From assembly GCA_019634345.1 (NCBI GenBank), contig JAHQVL010000297.1, forward strand, positions 1-53,746: a stretch of 53,746 nt of DNA, written 5' to 3'. This DNA comes from Rhodothermaceae bacterium (GTDB lineage: Bacteria; Bacteroidota; Rhodothermia; Rhodothermales; JAHQVL01). Made by a program: the position numbers and the translations under genes. Under the pieces are notes generated by a model. It was not told the origin of the DNA and did no database searches. It was given only the letters and a program-made list of their open reading frames with translations. Below, piece after piece: positions 25,075 through 34,192 of the stretch. The stretch's first letter is position 1; every line of letters begins with the position of its first letter.

Positions 25075-27978
25075 CTATTTCAGCAATACAATATTTTTCA
25101 CCAGGCTCCCCCTCTCCGCATCCAGACGCACCAGATACGTACCACTCGATAGATTTCCCCCCTCAATGCGCACCGCATGCTCCCCTTCCTCAATTACTCC
25201 TTCTCGCAGAACCCGAACCTCCCTACCTAGCACATCGTAAATCGCCAATCGAATCCTCGATGACTCAGGCAAGGTAAAGCGAATGGTAGTAGATGGATTG
25301 AACGGGTTGGGTTGTGCATCATGGAGGACGAACAGGTCTCCCTCCTCAACATCCTTACCTGACCCTCTAAATTCAGCTGCTACAACCGGCGAAGAGGCAT
25401 CCAGGGTCAGATGTACCTGGTAGCCCGGGTCGATGACCCAGTTTCCATTCTCAGGCATGAGCCGGGCGAAACCGAACGGCTCGTCATCAGGCAGGCTGAG
25501 CCTTACATCCGGGAAGGCCGGGTTGACCAGCGCAGGCCGCACCTGGATGGCACGGTTGGGCGCATCCACGGAGCGAGCCACAAAGACGTCGTACGTATTT
25601 CCCCCCTGCGGCCAGATCCACCCCTGGCGTTTTGAATTGGCATGGTATGGGAAGATCAGTTCCGGCGCGCCGCTTGGATCCGCATCGGCCTGGAATATCG
25701 TGGCCAGGCTCCAATAGGGCTCACAGCGATCCGGGTTGAATACATTCAACCGCTGAATATCCACGCGTTCTTTTCCGACGGTCTGCCGTTCCTGAGCTTC
25801 ATCGGGCAGAAGCTGGATATAAGGACCGGATCCCTGGTTGGATTCGGCATCGAACTCTATCGAAACCGGATAGGCAGTCAGCGATCTGCCAGACTCGTCG
25901 CCAATATCCTCCCATCTCACGTATCCTGCTTCACCCTGTGCCTTTGGATAATATACGGCCGTATTCGAGTTCACGTGATAGTTCATGTGGAACAGGTTAT
26001 TATCACACCTCACCGGCTCAAGACGATGTTTGACTCTATTAAAATCGATGAGATACGGGGCGTCTCCACTGACGAACAGCACATCCCGTGTATAATCGGC
26101 ATCGTAGATGTTCTTCGGCATCACGTTGAGCACTTGCTCGCCATGCAATACCGTCACTCCATCGTACTCCTGTAAATAGAGTGCGTCGACTTCGCCCATG
26201 AACCTCGGCTCGGAGGTCTTTCTGACCTCCAGGATGCGGAGCTCGGGAGGCCGAAGCCCTCCTTCTCCGATACCGGCGGTCATCACGTTATGATCGTAGT
26301 AGTGATTCCATGAGCTGTTCTCCACGGTTGCACCCTGATCATACCCAGAGTCCATCAAGTACGAAATATCATCGATGAAGTAGAGGAGTTGCAGTTGGTC
26401 CGGCTGTTCGTGGCCTTCGCCACGGTCTACCGCCTTCCCATGCTCTCCATTCATGAGCAGGTAATGCATGTCCTGGTTAATGGACTCTCGCACGATGAGT
26501 TGCTGTTCGGATACATGCTCTACGAGCTCCTCGGCATAGTTGCCTACCCGATCTGGCGGCGCCAGGGTAGTGGACGTGCGAGGCACCGCCAGCTCTACCA
26601 GCAAGACCTCATCCCTCAGTGAAGGCCCTCCCTGCTCTTCGTCGATCCAGGCGAATTTTTCTCCCAGTGCCTGATCCCCGTATTGGGCATCCCAACGGAG
26701 GAGACCACCATACCGTACACCGCGTTTGTTACCATCATCCAGCGGCATAAACCGCGCATCGGGAGTAACGGTGTCTGCCAGCCAGTGCATAGGGTTCGTA
26801 TATACCGGGTTAAAGAAAGGATTCTCCCCGTTGATGAGGCCATTCGCACGGACTGCATGGAAGAACGGCATCACTTGCTCCGTGGTCCAGTCGAGGTAAT
26901 AGGTTGATTCGGCCCAAAACCGTTTACCACCATAGGTCATGAAATTCCAATTCTTGGTCCGATCATCCTCCAATTCAGCACTGGTGAGGTCGAGGGCATT
27001 CAGGGTGTTGGGTAATAACGGAGCGAGCAAGAATTCTTCGAGGGATCCGGGTTCGGCTTGCATCACCAGGGAGCCATAGCCAATCGCAGCTCGCTGCTTG
27101 AGCGCCCAGTTACCCGGCTCAACTTCTGCTACCACTCGATCTCCTTCAGGCCTGTGTTCCAGCAGCAACAGAATCAGTTCAATCACATCAGGCGGCAAAT
27201 CGATCTCCGACTGGTACACATCCACTGCCGCTGTATTGAGAATCATATCCACGCCAATCAACACGGTCCCATACTCTTCCAAAACATCAATCCGATTCTC
27301 GGGCGTCATCAACAATAATGGATTCACCTCCCCGAGAAATTGGAAATAGCTATTTTCTATGGCCATATATACGTCGATGGCACGTGCCACATTGCCGATG
27401 GATCTGCCAAACTTGACGATGTCGTCGATGATATCGTCCCCATTGATGAGCACCCCTCCGGCCGGATCAGTGAACGCATCCCTTAGCGCCAGCATAGCCG
27501 CCTCGTGGGAGCGCAAACCGAAGTCTTCTGGGTTCTCTCCGTTCAATTCCATTACCAGGGTGACAAGGGCCTCGAAGGCTCTACCCTGAAGAATAGCGGT
27601 GTTCTGATCCAACTGCACGCGGCGATCGCCGATGTCGTCGAACTCGTAGGGGCTCGTCTGATCCAGATGAGCCAGTGCGATGAGGCGATCGAATACCGGG
27701 ACGACGAGCGGATCGGATTGATTGTAGTAGAGATCGAGGACTTGCTTCAACCCCAGCCCGTATGCGGGGGAATATCCCGGCTCTGTATTATCAAAGCCTA
27801 CGATACTGAGTGCCGGCCTTCTTAAACCGTGTAAATCATAATCGGGTTGGCTCACTACGCTTGCCGGCATGGTGTCGAGCGTAAGAACCTGAGAAACTGA
27901 TGATCTAACTGTACCTATAGATAACGAAAGTATGATCACGACGAACAGAACGCGCCATACCGAGAAATGCTGTTTCAT
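25075..27978 (-). CDS. secreted heparinase II/III-like protein with T9SS sorting domain
   Basis: 967 residues from the ATG at 27978, preceded by GGAGG 7 nt upstream; the longer frame adds an unlikely N-terminus. After a signal peptide (about 10-30), an alpha-helical region (to about 450) is followed by a segment resembling the heparinase II/III signature: NGEHG...GEGHEQPDQLQLLYFIDDISYLMDSGYDQ and WNHYYDHNVMTAG, i.e. H-x-x-P-D, D-S-G-Y and a downstream Y-x-H-N. The last 85 residues are a T9SS type A domain (NPFNPSTTIRFTLPES ... SSGTYLVRLDAERG). It is probably a secreted or surface polysaccharide lyase or relative. Activity and substrate are uncertain, since overall similarity could be weak. 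Confidence 0.65.
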   Translation of the reverse strand: MKQHFSVWRVLFVVIILSLSIGTVRSSVSQVLTLDTMPASVVSQPDYDLHGLRRPALSIVGFDNTEPGYSPAYGLGLKQVLDLYYNQSDPLVVPVFDRLIALAHLDQTSPYEFDDIGDRRVQLDQNTAILQGRAFEALVTLVMELNGENPEDFGLRSHEAAMLALRDAFTDPAGGVLINGDDIIDDIVKFGRSIGNVARAIDVYMAIENSYFQFLGEVNPLLLMTPENRIDVLEEYGTVLIGVDMILNTAAVDVYQSEIDLPPDVIELILLLLEHRPEGDRVVAEVEPGNWALKQRAAIGYGSLVMQAEPGSLEEFLLAPLLPNTLNALDLTSAELEDDRTKNWNFMTYGGKRFWAESTYYLDWTTEQVMPFFHAVRANGLINGENPFFNPVYTNPMHWLADTVTPDARFMPLDDGNKRGVRYGGLLRWDAQYGDQALGEKFAWIDEEQGGPSLRDEVLLVELAVPRTSTTLAPPDRVGNYAEELVEHVSEQQLIVRESINQDMHYLLMNGEHGKAVDRGEGHEQPDQLQLLYFIDDISYLMDSGYDQGATVENSSWNHYYDHNVMTAGIGEGGLRPPELRILEVRKTSEPRFMGEVDALYLQEYDGVTVLHGEQVLNVMPKNIYDADYTRDVLFVSGDAPYLIDFNRVKHRLEPVRCDNNLFHMNYHVNSNTAVYYPKAQGEAGYVRWEDIGDESGRSLTAYPVSIEFDAESNQGSGPYIQLLPDEAQERQTVGKERVDIQRLNVFNPDRCEPYWSLATIFQADADPSGAPELIFPYHANSKRQGWIWPQGGNTYDVFVARSVDAPNRAIQVRPALVNPAFPDVRLSLPDDEPFGFARLMPENGNWVIDPGYQVHLTLDASSPVVAAEFRGSGKDVEEGDLFVLHDAQPNPFNPSTTIRFTLPESSRIRLAIYDVLGREVRVLREGVIEEGEHAVRIEGGNLSSGTYLVRLDAERGSLVKNIVLLK

Positions 27979-28471
27979 GGCAGTACCTCCAGAGAATTGT
28001 AGTTTAGTAGATACTAAAAGATAATTCTGGAGGTAGGCTACAAAGACGAGCAATTGCTTGATTTTCGTGCGAGACGATCACTGATAATGTTCCAGCCGTT
28101 ACCCTAAATACAGTACAACGTTATGCGGACATCCCCTACGGTTGATTGAGCCCAAGGAGATGGCGCTGTTGATGAGAAATCCAGGCCAGACGATCTGCAG
28201 AGGAAAGAGTCTTAAATGCCCTGATTCATCCCGTCCCCCTATTTCCAGGTTTAACCTGTCTTAATCGAGGAGGGTATTACAAGCAGCAACCTCAAGGTTT
28301 GCTAAAGCAGGCACACAACGCGGAAACATGTGACGCTGCATCTGCGCAGAAGTGATAATAGCCGAACCCACCAAATACACTATTATGAATCATCGATTGT
28401 CTTCGAACAAGTAAAGCGCGGATTCGTTGGAAGCATTCTTATTTCGTTGACGGATTCAAATCGCAGATAGA
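27979..28471. other. divergent intergenic region
   Basis: 493 nt between the divergent lyase-like and M29 peptidase genes; it must hold both promoters. The ribosome-binding GGAGG of the lyase-like gene lies at its left edge. A short imperfect palindrome with AGCAACCT and AGGTTTGCT arms is near 28283-28302. No gene is seen. Confidence 0.4.
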
Positions 28472-29689
28472 ATGTCTTATTCTCCTTCAAAGCACATCTT
28501 ACAAAACTACGCCAACATCCTCGTTAATTACGCGCTGGGAAATGGCAAAGGCATCAAACCCGGAGATGTTGTCCAACTTGTCACTAAGGACAGTGCGAAG
28601 TTGTTGTACGAGGAACTGTATAGAGCCGTAATTCTTGCCGGCGGCCATGTTCTTACTCAATATGTACCTGACGACCCTTCAGACAATAACCTGGAACGAT
28701 TCTTCTTTTCTCATGGAAACGAGGAGCAAATCAACTTCTACCCTCAGGCCTATTACGATACGCTCATTGACACAATCGATCACCGGCTAACTGTGTTGAG
28801 TGAGGAGAATCCGCATAGCCTGAAAGGCATTGACCCCAAACTCATCATGCAACGCAACGTCGCTCGATCCCATTTTCGTGAGGCGTTCTTCAAGAAGGTC
28901 AACGCTAAAAAGGCGACGTGGACGCTTGCTCTATATGCAACAGAAGGTATGGCAAAAGAAGCCGGCTTATCCCTTGAAGCCTATTGGGAGCAAATCATAG
29001 AGGCCTGCTATCTTCGTGAGAAAAACCCTGTCGCAACCTGGAAGAATCTCCAAAAGGAAATCCATACGGTGAAAGACTGGTTGAACGCCCTCGATATTCG
29101 TAAAGTACACGTCGAGAGTGAGGATGCCGATCTTTGGATCACTATTGGTGAACAGAGAAAATGGATGGCAGCCACCGGACAAAACATCCCCAGCTATGAG
29201 ATCTTCACGTCTCCAGACTGGCGTGGCACAGAAGGATGGATCCGATTCAATCAACCGCTCTATCGATACGGCAACCTGATCGAAGGCATAGAGCTAGAAT
29301 TTAAAGAGGGACTGGTTGTAAACAGCAAAGCGACCAAAAACGAGAATGTCCTCAAGGAGATGATTGCCACCAAGGATGCAGATAAAGTCGGCGAGTTCTC
29401 TCTCACCGATAAACGGCATTCCAGAATAACCAAGTTTATGGCAAACACGCTGTACGATGAAAACGTAGGTGGCAAGTATGGGAATACGCACATCGCGGTA
29501 GGGATGGCATATAAAGACGCGTATAATGGTGATCCAAGTACACTCACCAAAGAAGATTGGGAACGCCTCGGCCTCAACGACTCCGTCGTACATACAGACA
29601 TTATGTCTACGAAAGACCGAACCGTTACCGCAGTACTTGCAGATGGTTCGAAACGTGTGATTTACAAGGAGGGGATGTTCCAGACTTAA
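28472..29689 (+). CDS. M29-family aminopeptidase (thermophilic aminopeptidase type)
   Basis: 405 residues, the normal length for the AmpS/AmpT family. It removes N-terminal residues from peptides with a two-metal centre in the cytosol. Residues that fit the known metal ligands are Glu243 (SYEIFTSPDW), Glu308 (GEFSLTD), His340 (NTHIAVGMAY), His374 and Asp376 (VHTDIM). The family blocks GTEGWIRFNQPLY and MANTLYDENVGG are present. There is no signal peptide. Its stop is separated by only 3 nt from the stop of the convergent DUF4874 gene, so the two transcripts probably overlap at their 3' ends. Confidence 0.92.
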   Translation: MSYSPSKHILQNYANILVNYALGNGKGIKPGDVVQLVTKDSAKLLYEELYRAVILAGGHVLTQYVPDDPSDNNLERFFFSHGNEEQINFYPQAYYDTLIDTIDHRLTVLSEENPHSLKGIDPKLIMQRNVARSHFREAFFKKVNAKKATWTLALYATEGMAKEAGLSLEAYWEQIIEACYLREKNPVATWKNLQKEIHTVKDWLNALDIRKVHVESEDADLWITIGEQRKWMAATGQNIPSYEIFTSPDWRGTEGWIRFNQPLYRYGNLIEGIELEFKEGLVVNSKATKNENVLKEMIATKDADKVGEFSLTDKRHSRITKFMANTLYDENVGGKYGNTHIAVGMAYKDAYNGDPSTLTKEDWERLGLNDSVVHTDIMSTKDRTVTAVLADGSKRVIYKEGMFQT

Positions 29690-29692
29690 TGG

Positions 29693-31456
29693 CTACTCTT
29701 GCAGGACACTGACCAGTTGGATTGAATGCTGATCGGGTGTACTCAGGCGAATCACGTACATTCCTGGTCCTACGTCATCAAGATCCAGCATTGCGCCTAG
29801 GGCTGCTGCTTGATAGGGTTGTTTTTTGATGACCAAACGACCCAGTATGTCAAACACTTCTATAGTCACCTCATTCGAGCGCTCCTTTCCTTGCGCCCAT
29901 TTGACATGGACGCTTCCGCTGGTTGGGTTTGGAAAAACGGTCCAGCTTAAACCCTGCTTCCCAGGCGGAGAAGCGTCGATATTGGTGGCGACTTCATCAG
30001 GCCCTAGCAGAATAGGCCCAGTGCAACTCCCTTGCCCCTGTTCGACGCGTAGTATATGATTCAACCTGTTAATGCCATTCACTTCGTCCCACAAGTTTTG
30101 GTTCGCAAATCGGAGGGCATAGTTCTCTTGATACTGATCTTCGATCAGTGGATCCGGCAAATAAAGAGCGAGTGCGTATTCGCCAGGAGGAATCGCAGAC
30201 GATGTACATATATCATAGTCCAACGAAAGGAGAGCCCCCGACTCCCATCTTTGCAGTTGCGCCGGCAGTGCCGCCCGATATCTCTCTCCTGATGCTGCGT
30301 TGGTAGCTACCAAATAGAATGGACGGTTTTTGATCGGTGCGGCCCATCCCGTGTTTTCTATTTCAAACTGTAACGAAAAAGAGTCTCCCACCGGAATACG
30401 ATCCGGATAAGTGCCCCTTTTCAATGTCAGTCGATATCCAATTTTTTTCTCTATCTCATCCATGCATCCCCCAGTTCGCCATGAGGAAAGTACTTGTGGG
30501 TGATAGTCCATATTCAGATACGTCCAGTGAAACTGCTGCAGTTCTTGCAACGCGTTCTCGCAGGAGGAACGCGGCGGATTATTCTGACACGTCTCCCCTC
30601 CCAGCGCTACGTATTTCGACTCTTCGGCTAAATATTGACGATCTTCGTCATTGCGATACGTGCCAAAATCCTGCTCTCCAGCCAGGAAACAATCATTGTG
30701 AAATCCAATTCGAGCCAACGCAGTGCCCGAAAATCCTTCTTCTGCCAGGATGGGTGTATCTCGTTGAAGCATGCCTTGCTTGGCATGCGGGTATCGTACA
30801 GCGACTTGATGAGATTCAGGCAAATGTGCAAGGAGAGCCTCAACAATCTCCAGGCGCCGAGCCTGTTGGGCTTCTGATATATCCCAAGGCACAGACGGAT
30901 TGTCTACAAAGTGATCGGTATAATACCACTCTCCCCAAACACCAATAAATCCAGCTTGAAGTGTAGCTATCACATCTGCGTGTTTCGAGAGCAAAGGACC
31001 CAGTTGCGTTATATGGGCAAGAATTTGTTCTTTGTTTGCATCTCCAAAAGGAGGCTCTTCGTTGCGCGTCGTGGGATCATCATCGGTGTAGGCAAATCGC
31101 AGAATACATTTCAGGCCGGCTTCTCGAACTGTATTCATGTTTGCATCAAAGTGATCCAGGAAAGCCGAGCTTATAGAGTCACTCACGAATGTATCGAGAT
31201 AGTTGATGCAATACAGAAGTGTGATGTCTTCATCTTGCCGGAACGAACGCAATGCATTCAGTTCGTATATGTTTGGTTGACTAGAACGGGTCTCGATATA
31301 GTGATAAAACCCACGCTCCTGGTTTGCAATCCGTCCCTCTGACACTTCATAGGTTATTGTTTGTTGTGCTTGAGCCTCCAAAGGAAATACAGATGCAAGA
31401 GCAGAAAGGAGAATTAAAGCGAATGCAAGAAAGAAACAGGATGGGAATGAATACAT
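29693..31456 (-). CDS. secreted DUF4874/DUF4832 protein with T9SS sorting domain
   Basis: 587 residues with a signal peptide ending near AQAQQ (about 30). About 35-200 match DUF4874: RIANQERGFYHYIETRS, LLYCINYLDTF, LKCILRFAYTDD, and LQAGFIGVWGEWYYTDHF, a TIM-barrel-like region. About 200-470 match DUF4832, with the beta-sandwich FEIENTGWAAPIKNRPFYLV. The C-terminal 80 residues are a T9SS type A domain (FPNPTSGSVHVKW ... GPGMYVIRLSTPDQ). These families are uncharacterised; the barrel with GEWY suggests a glycoside hydrolase-like fold, which is inference. Confidence 0.8.
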   Translation of the reverse strand: MYSFPSCFFLAFALILLSALASVFPLEAQAQQTITYEVSEGRIANQERGFYHYIETRSSQPNIYELNALRSFRQDEDITLLYCINYLDTFVSDSISSAFLDHFDANMNTVREAGLKCILRFAYTDDDPTTRNEEPPFGDANKEQILAHITQLGPLLSKHADVIATLQAGFIGVWGEWYYTDHFVDNPSVPWDISEAQQARRLEIVEALLAHLPESHQVAVRYPHAKQGMLQRDTPILAEEGFSGTALARIGFHNDCFLAGEQDFGTYRNDEDRQYLAEESKYVALGGETCQNNPPRSSCENALQELQQFHWTYLNMDYHPQVLSSWRTGGCMDEIEKKIGYRLTLKRGTYPDRIPVGDSFSLQFEIENTGWAAPIKNRPFYLVATNAASGERYRAALPAQLQRWESGALLSLDYDICTSSAIPPGEYALALYLPDPLIEDQYQENYALRFANQNLWDEVNGINRLNHILRVEQGQGSCTGPILLGPDEVATNIDASPPGKQGLSWTVFPNPTSGSVHVKWAQGKERSNEVTIEVFDILGRLVIKKQPYQAAALGAMLDLDDVGPGMYVIRLSTPDQHSIQLVSVLQE

Positions 31457-31768
31457 GAGCAGGTAGGTAGTTCGAATGCGAATCTATAGAATTACCAATT
31501 ACTATTCCAAATTCGCCTGTATTTCTTTACGATTTCCTCTACAAAGCCTGTATCCAAAAACGCCCCTTAATCAAGTAAACGGTCTAATAAATAAAGGATG
31601 CGTTTCTTTACCTGAGGATGGCTCCACCGACGATGAAGAATTCACCTGCGAACAGCATGACGAAGGCTATGCTGCTGATGCAGTGATAACAAAACAGGCA
31701 TCCGAAGATGCCTGCTTTTATTCATATAGCTTTTAGCAAAGCTACTCAGTGACAGAATAGTCTCTGCC
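31457..31768. other. intergenic region, terminator-containing
   Basis: 312 nt between two minus-strand genes. It holds the terminator at 31691-31718. Minus-strand codons near 31615-31690 would encode a hydrophobic stretch (SIAFVMLFAGEFFIVGGAILR, then stop), perhaps the end of a lost membrane protein, but no start or family is evident. Confidence 0.35.
31691..31718 (-). terminator. intrinsic terminator with UUCG tetraloop
   Basis: On the minus strand CAGGCATC and GATGCCTG pair perfectly (8 bp) around a TTCG tetraloop, followed by TTTTGTT. It lies about 55 nt past the stop of the NTF2-like gene and should end that transcript. An A/T run on the other side would also permit function on the plus strand. 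Confidence 0.85.
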
Positions 31769-32245
31769 TTATTCTTCTTCCGTCTGCGCCGGAGGCTGTG
31801 GCCCCTGTGCGGTATCCCAAAAGCCCCACTGCTCAACAGCTAAGCCATCTACGTAGCGGGTGACAGAGTGTACCATCACCGTCCATTCTTCCCCTCCTGC
31901 CTTACCTTGCCAACCGCCCCAGACCATTCCCCAATCCACACCTTCAGCTGTTTTAATGTGGCCGTATACAGGACTCATTAGCTCATAGGACTCCATGGCT
32001 TTCAATCCTTCTTTCATTTCAGCAATCCGCTCATCGATATTTGCCGGCTCAGGTGAATTAACGTGGATTCGAGCCGTATCAGCAAAGAAAGAGCGATAGG
32101 TAGTCCAATCGCCCGCATTATAAGCAGCAACGGCCGCTTTTAGCTTGTCAACAATAGGGCCATCTGTGTAGTGGGTACCTGTTTGACTGAAGGCATTGAC
32201 GCTGATGAAAAATGTAAAAAGTGCTAAGAATAAAAATCGTTTCAT
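31769..32245 (-). CDS. secreted NTF2-like (SnoaL-type) protein
   Basis: 158 residues from the ATG at 32245 with GAGG upstream; a longer frame to 32278 is less likely. A signal peptide (MKRFLFLALFTFFISVNAFSQ) is followed by a nuclear transport factor 2-like fold: VDKLKAAVAAYNAGDWTTYRSFFADTARIH, then WGMVWGGWQGKAGGEEWTVMVHSVTRYVDGLAVEQWGFWD. Such domains are small binding or catalytic pockets with no fixed function. It is monocistronic with a terminator downstream. Confidence 0.8.
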   Translation of the reverse strand: MKRFLFLALFTFFISVNAFSQTGTHYTDGPIVDKLKAAVAAYNAGDWTTYRSFFADTARIHVNSPEPANIDERIAEMKEGLKAMESYELMSPVYGHIKTAEGVDWGMVWGGWQGKAGGEEWTVMVHSVTRYVDGLAVEQWGFWDTAQGPQPPAQTEEE

Positions 32246-32446
32246 AACGCGCCTCGCGTAATTGATAAATAAAATCACTGGATACCAACAGTGGTAATGG
32301 ATCCAACTCAGTCATAAGCACAGCATTTTCTTCGAAGGAGGCTCAATATGCTGGTTCTATTTCTTACCAAGAGCGCGTGAACATTGAAATGATCGATCAA
32401 TTGCCATATCCTATTGGCCATCCCTCTGGTCATCTATCAGGCAATC

Positions 32447-33973
32447 ATGATGCGGCCCTCCATAGGCAGTACCCTTCCTCTTGCATTCGTTTTGGTCGTA
32501 TTCCTCGGCCTCATACCCCTTGGCTGTGCAGATGAAATCCAACAGCAGCCACCGAACATCATTCTCATTTACGCAGATGACTTGGGATATGGCGACCTTT
32601 CCAGCTATGGAGCATCCTTGATCGATACACCGCATTTCGACCGAGTTGCTCAAGAGGGCATGCGATTCACAGATGCACACTCCCCTTCGGCCGTCTGCAC
32701 TCCCTCCAGATATGCCACCTTAACAGGGCGATATGCATGGCGCACCTGGCTAAAGAACTGGGTGATCTTTGAGCGGATGCCACTACTGGTCGAAACAGAT
32801 CGCCTCACCCTTCCTAAGTTGCTCAAAGAACAAGGATACAAGACGGGCATCGTCGGCAAGTGGCACCTTGGATGGGGCAATGAAGTACCACCGAATTTTA
32901 ATGAAGAGCTAGCACCAGGTCCTTTAGAGATTGGGTTCGATTATTTCTACGGAGTCCCCTTTAGCCATAATAGCTCCCTAAAGCTGCAAAACTATGTCCA
33001 CAACCGGCGCATTGTTGGTCTAGGGGAAGATGAAGACATCTACGACACAGCGGTGCATGAACGGATTGCTCGCCGGCTTGAAGATACAGCGATAGACCTC
33101 AGTGAAAAGGCTGTCGAGTTTATTCATACCCATAAAGACGATCCCTTTTTCTTATTCTACCCAACCACAAACATACATTTCCCCATTACACCCAATGAAC
33201 GCTTTTCTGGTCAAAGCCAGGCAGGCCCTTATGGTGATTTTGTGGTAGAGTTTGACTGGGCTGTCGGTGAAATCCTAAACGCCCTCGATGCATTGAATCT
33301 GGCAGACAATACCCTTTTGATCGTTACGAGTGACAACGGAGCTCGCGAGAACCCCGATGTAATGGGCGGGAGCACACATGACCCGAATGCTCCATTGAGA
33401 GGCACAAAACGTCAGATCTGGGAAGGAGGCCACCGCGTACCTATGGTCGTCCGCTGGCCGGGAACTGTACGGGCTGGCTCTGTGAGTGACGAGACTATAT
33501 CACATACTGATATACTCCCAACATTGGCCGCTTATTTCGATGTTCCCCTTCCAAACGACGCAGCCGAAGACGGATTCAACATCTTGCCCGCATTATTGGA
33601 AGAAGAGTACGAGTCTCCACTGAGAGAGGCCACTGTGCATCATTCAGTGAATGGAATGTTTGCCTTACGTAGCGGAGACTGGAAGTTGATAGAAGGTGAC
33701 ACCGACGGCGATTATCGAGCAGGCACACCTTCAACTGCAATTCAGGCCAGACAGGACTATCCAAAACGGGATTCCATCACAGGTGACTTTATGCCTTTTT
33801 ATTATGACATCATGGATTTCGACCCAGAAAACCCCGTCTACCGCTTGTATAACCTAAAGGAAGATCAGAAGGAAACAACGGATCTTGCGGCTGAGCATCC
33901 AGATAAAGTAGCAGAGCTTGTGCGATTGTTGAATCTATACAGGGATTCAGGCCGCAGTGCGCCAATCAATTGA
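32447..33973 (+). CDS. type I sulfatase (arylsulfatase family), lipoprotein-like
   Basis: 508 residues from the ATG at 32447; a TTG 33 nt upstream is less convincing. The N-terminus is hydrophobic and ends LIPLGC (Cys27), possibly a lipoprotein site. The family core follows: NIILIYADDLGYGDL with metal-binding Asp44-Asp45, then the formylglycine motif CTPSRYATLTGR with Cys84 as the residue converted to formylglycine, GKWHLGWG, and TLLIVTSDNGA near 290. It hydrolyses sulfate esters, most likely on marine polysaccharide. Cys-type maturation needs an anaerobic or aerobic sulfatase-maturating enzyme, not found in this window. Confidence 0.93.
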   Translation: MMRPSIGSTLPLAFVLVVFLGLIPLGCADEIQQQPPNIILIYADDLGYGDLSSYGASLIDTPHFDRVAQEGMRFTDAHSPSAVCTPSRYATLTGRYAWRTWLKNWVIFERMPLLVETDRLTLPKLLKEQGYKTGIVGKWHLGWGNEVPPNFNEELAPGPLEIGFDYFYGVPFSHNSSLKLQNYVHNRRIVGLGEDEDIYDTAVHERIARRLEDTAIDLSEKAVEFIHTHKDDPFFLFYPTTNIHFPITPNERFSGQSQAGPYGDFVVEFDWAVGEILNALDALNLADNTLLIVTSDNGARENPDVMGGSTHDPNAPLRGTKRQIWEGGHRVPMVVRWPGTVRAGSVSDETISHTDILPTLAAYFDVPLPNDAAEDGFNILPALLEEEYESPLREATVHHSVNGMFALRSGDWKLIEGDTDGDYRAGTPSTAIQARQDYPKRDSITGDFMPFYYDIMDFDPENPVYRLYNLKEDQKETTDLAAEHPDKVAELVRLLNLYRDSGRSAPIN

Positions 33974-34192
33974 TTCCACCTCTCGTGTCTTATTAGTTCA
34001 CGGACTCACTCAGTCTTCTCATGTTGTTCTTTTGCTGTTATTATCGGAAAATGATTGTGCGTTTTCTGGCAAATCATTCCTTAGAGTGAGGAAATTAGCT
34101 TTTTTTGGGCTCAAAATGGGAGTTCAGATCCTGGCAATGTAATTGAGGAAGGGCACTTCAAACCTCATTTTATTTAAGCATTTCTTCAAAGG

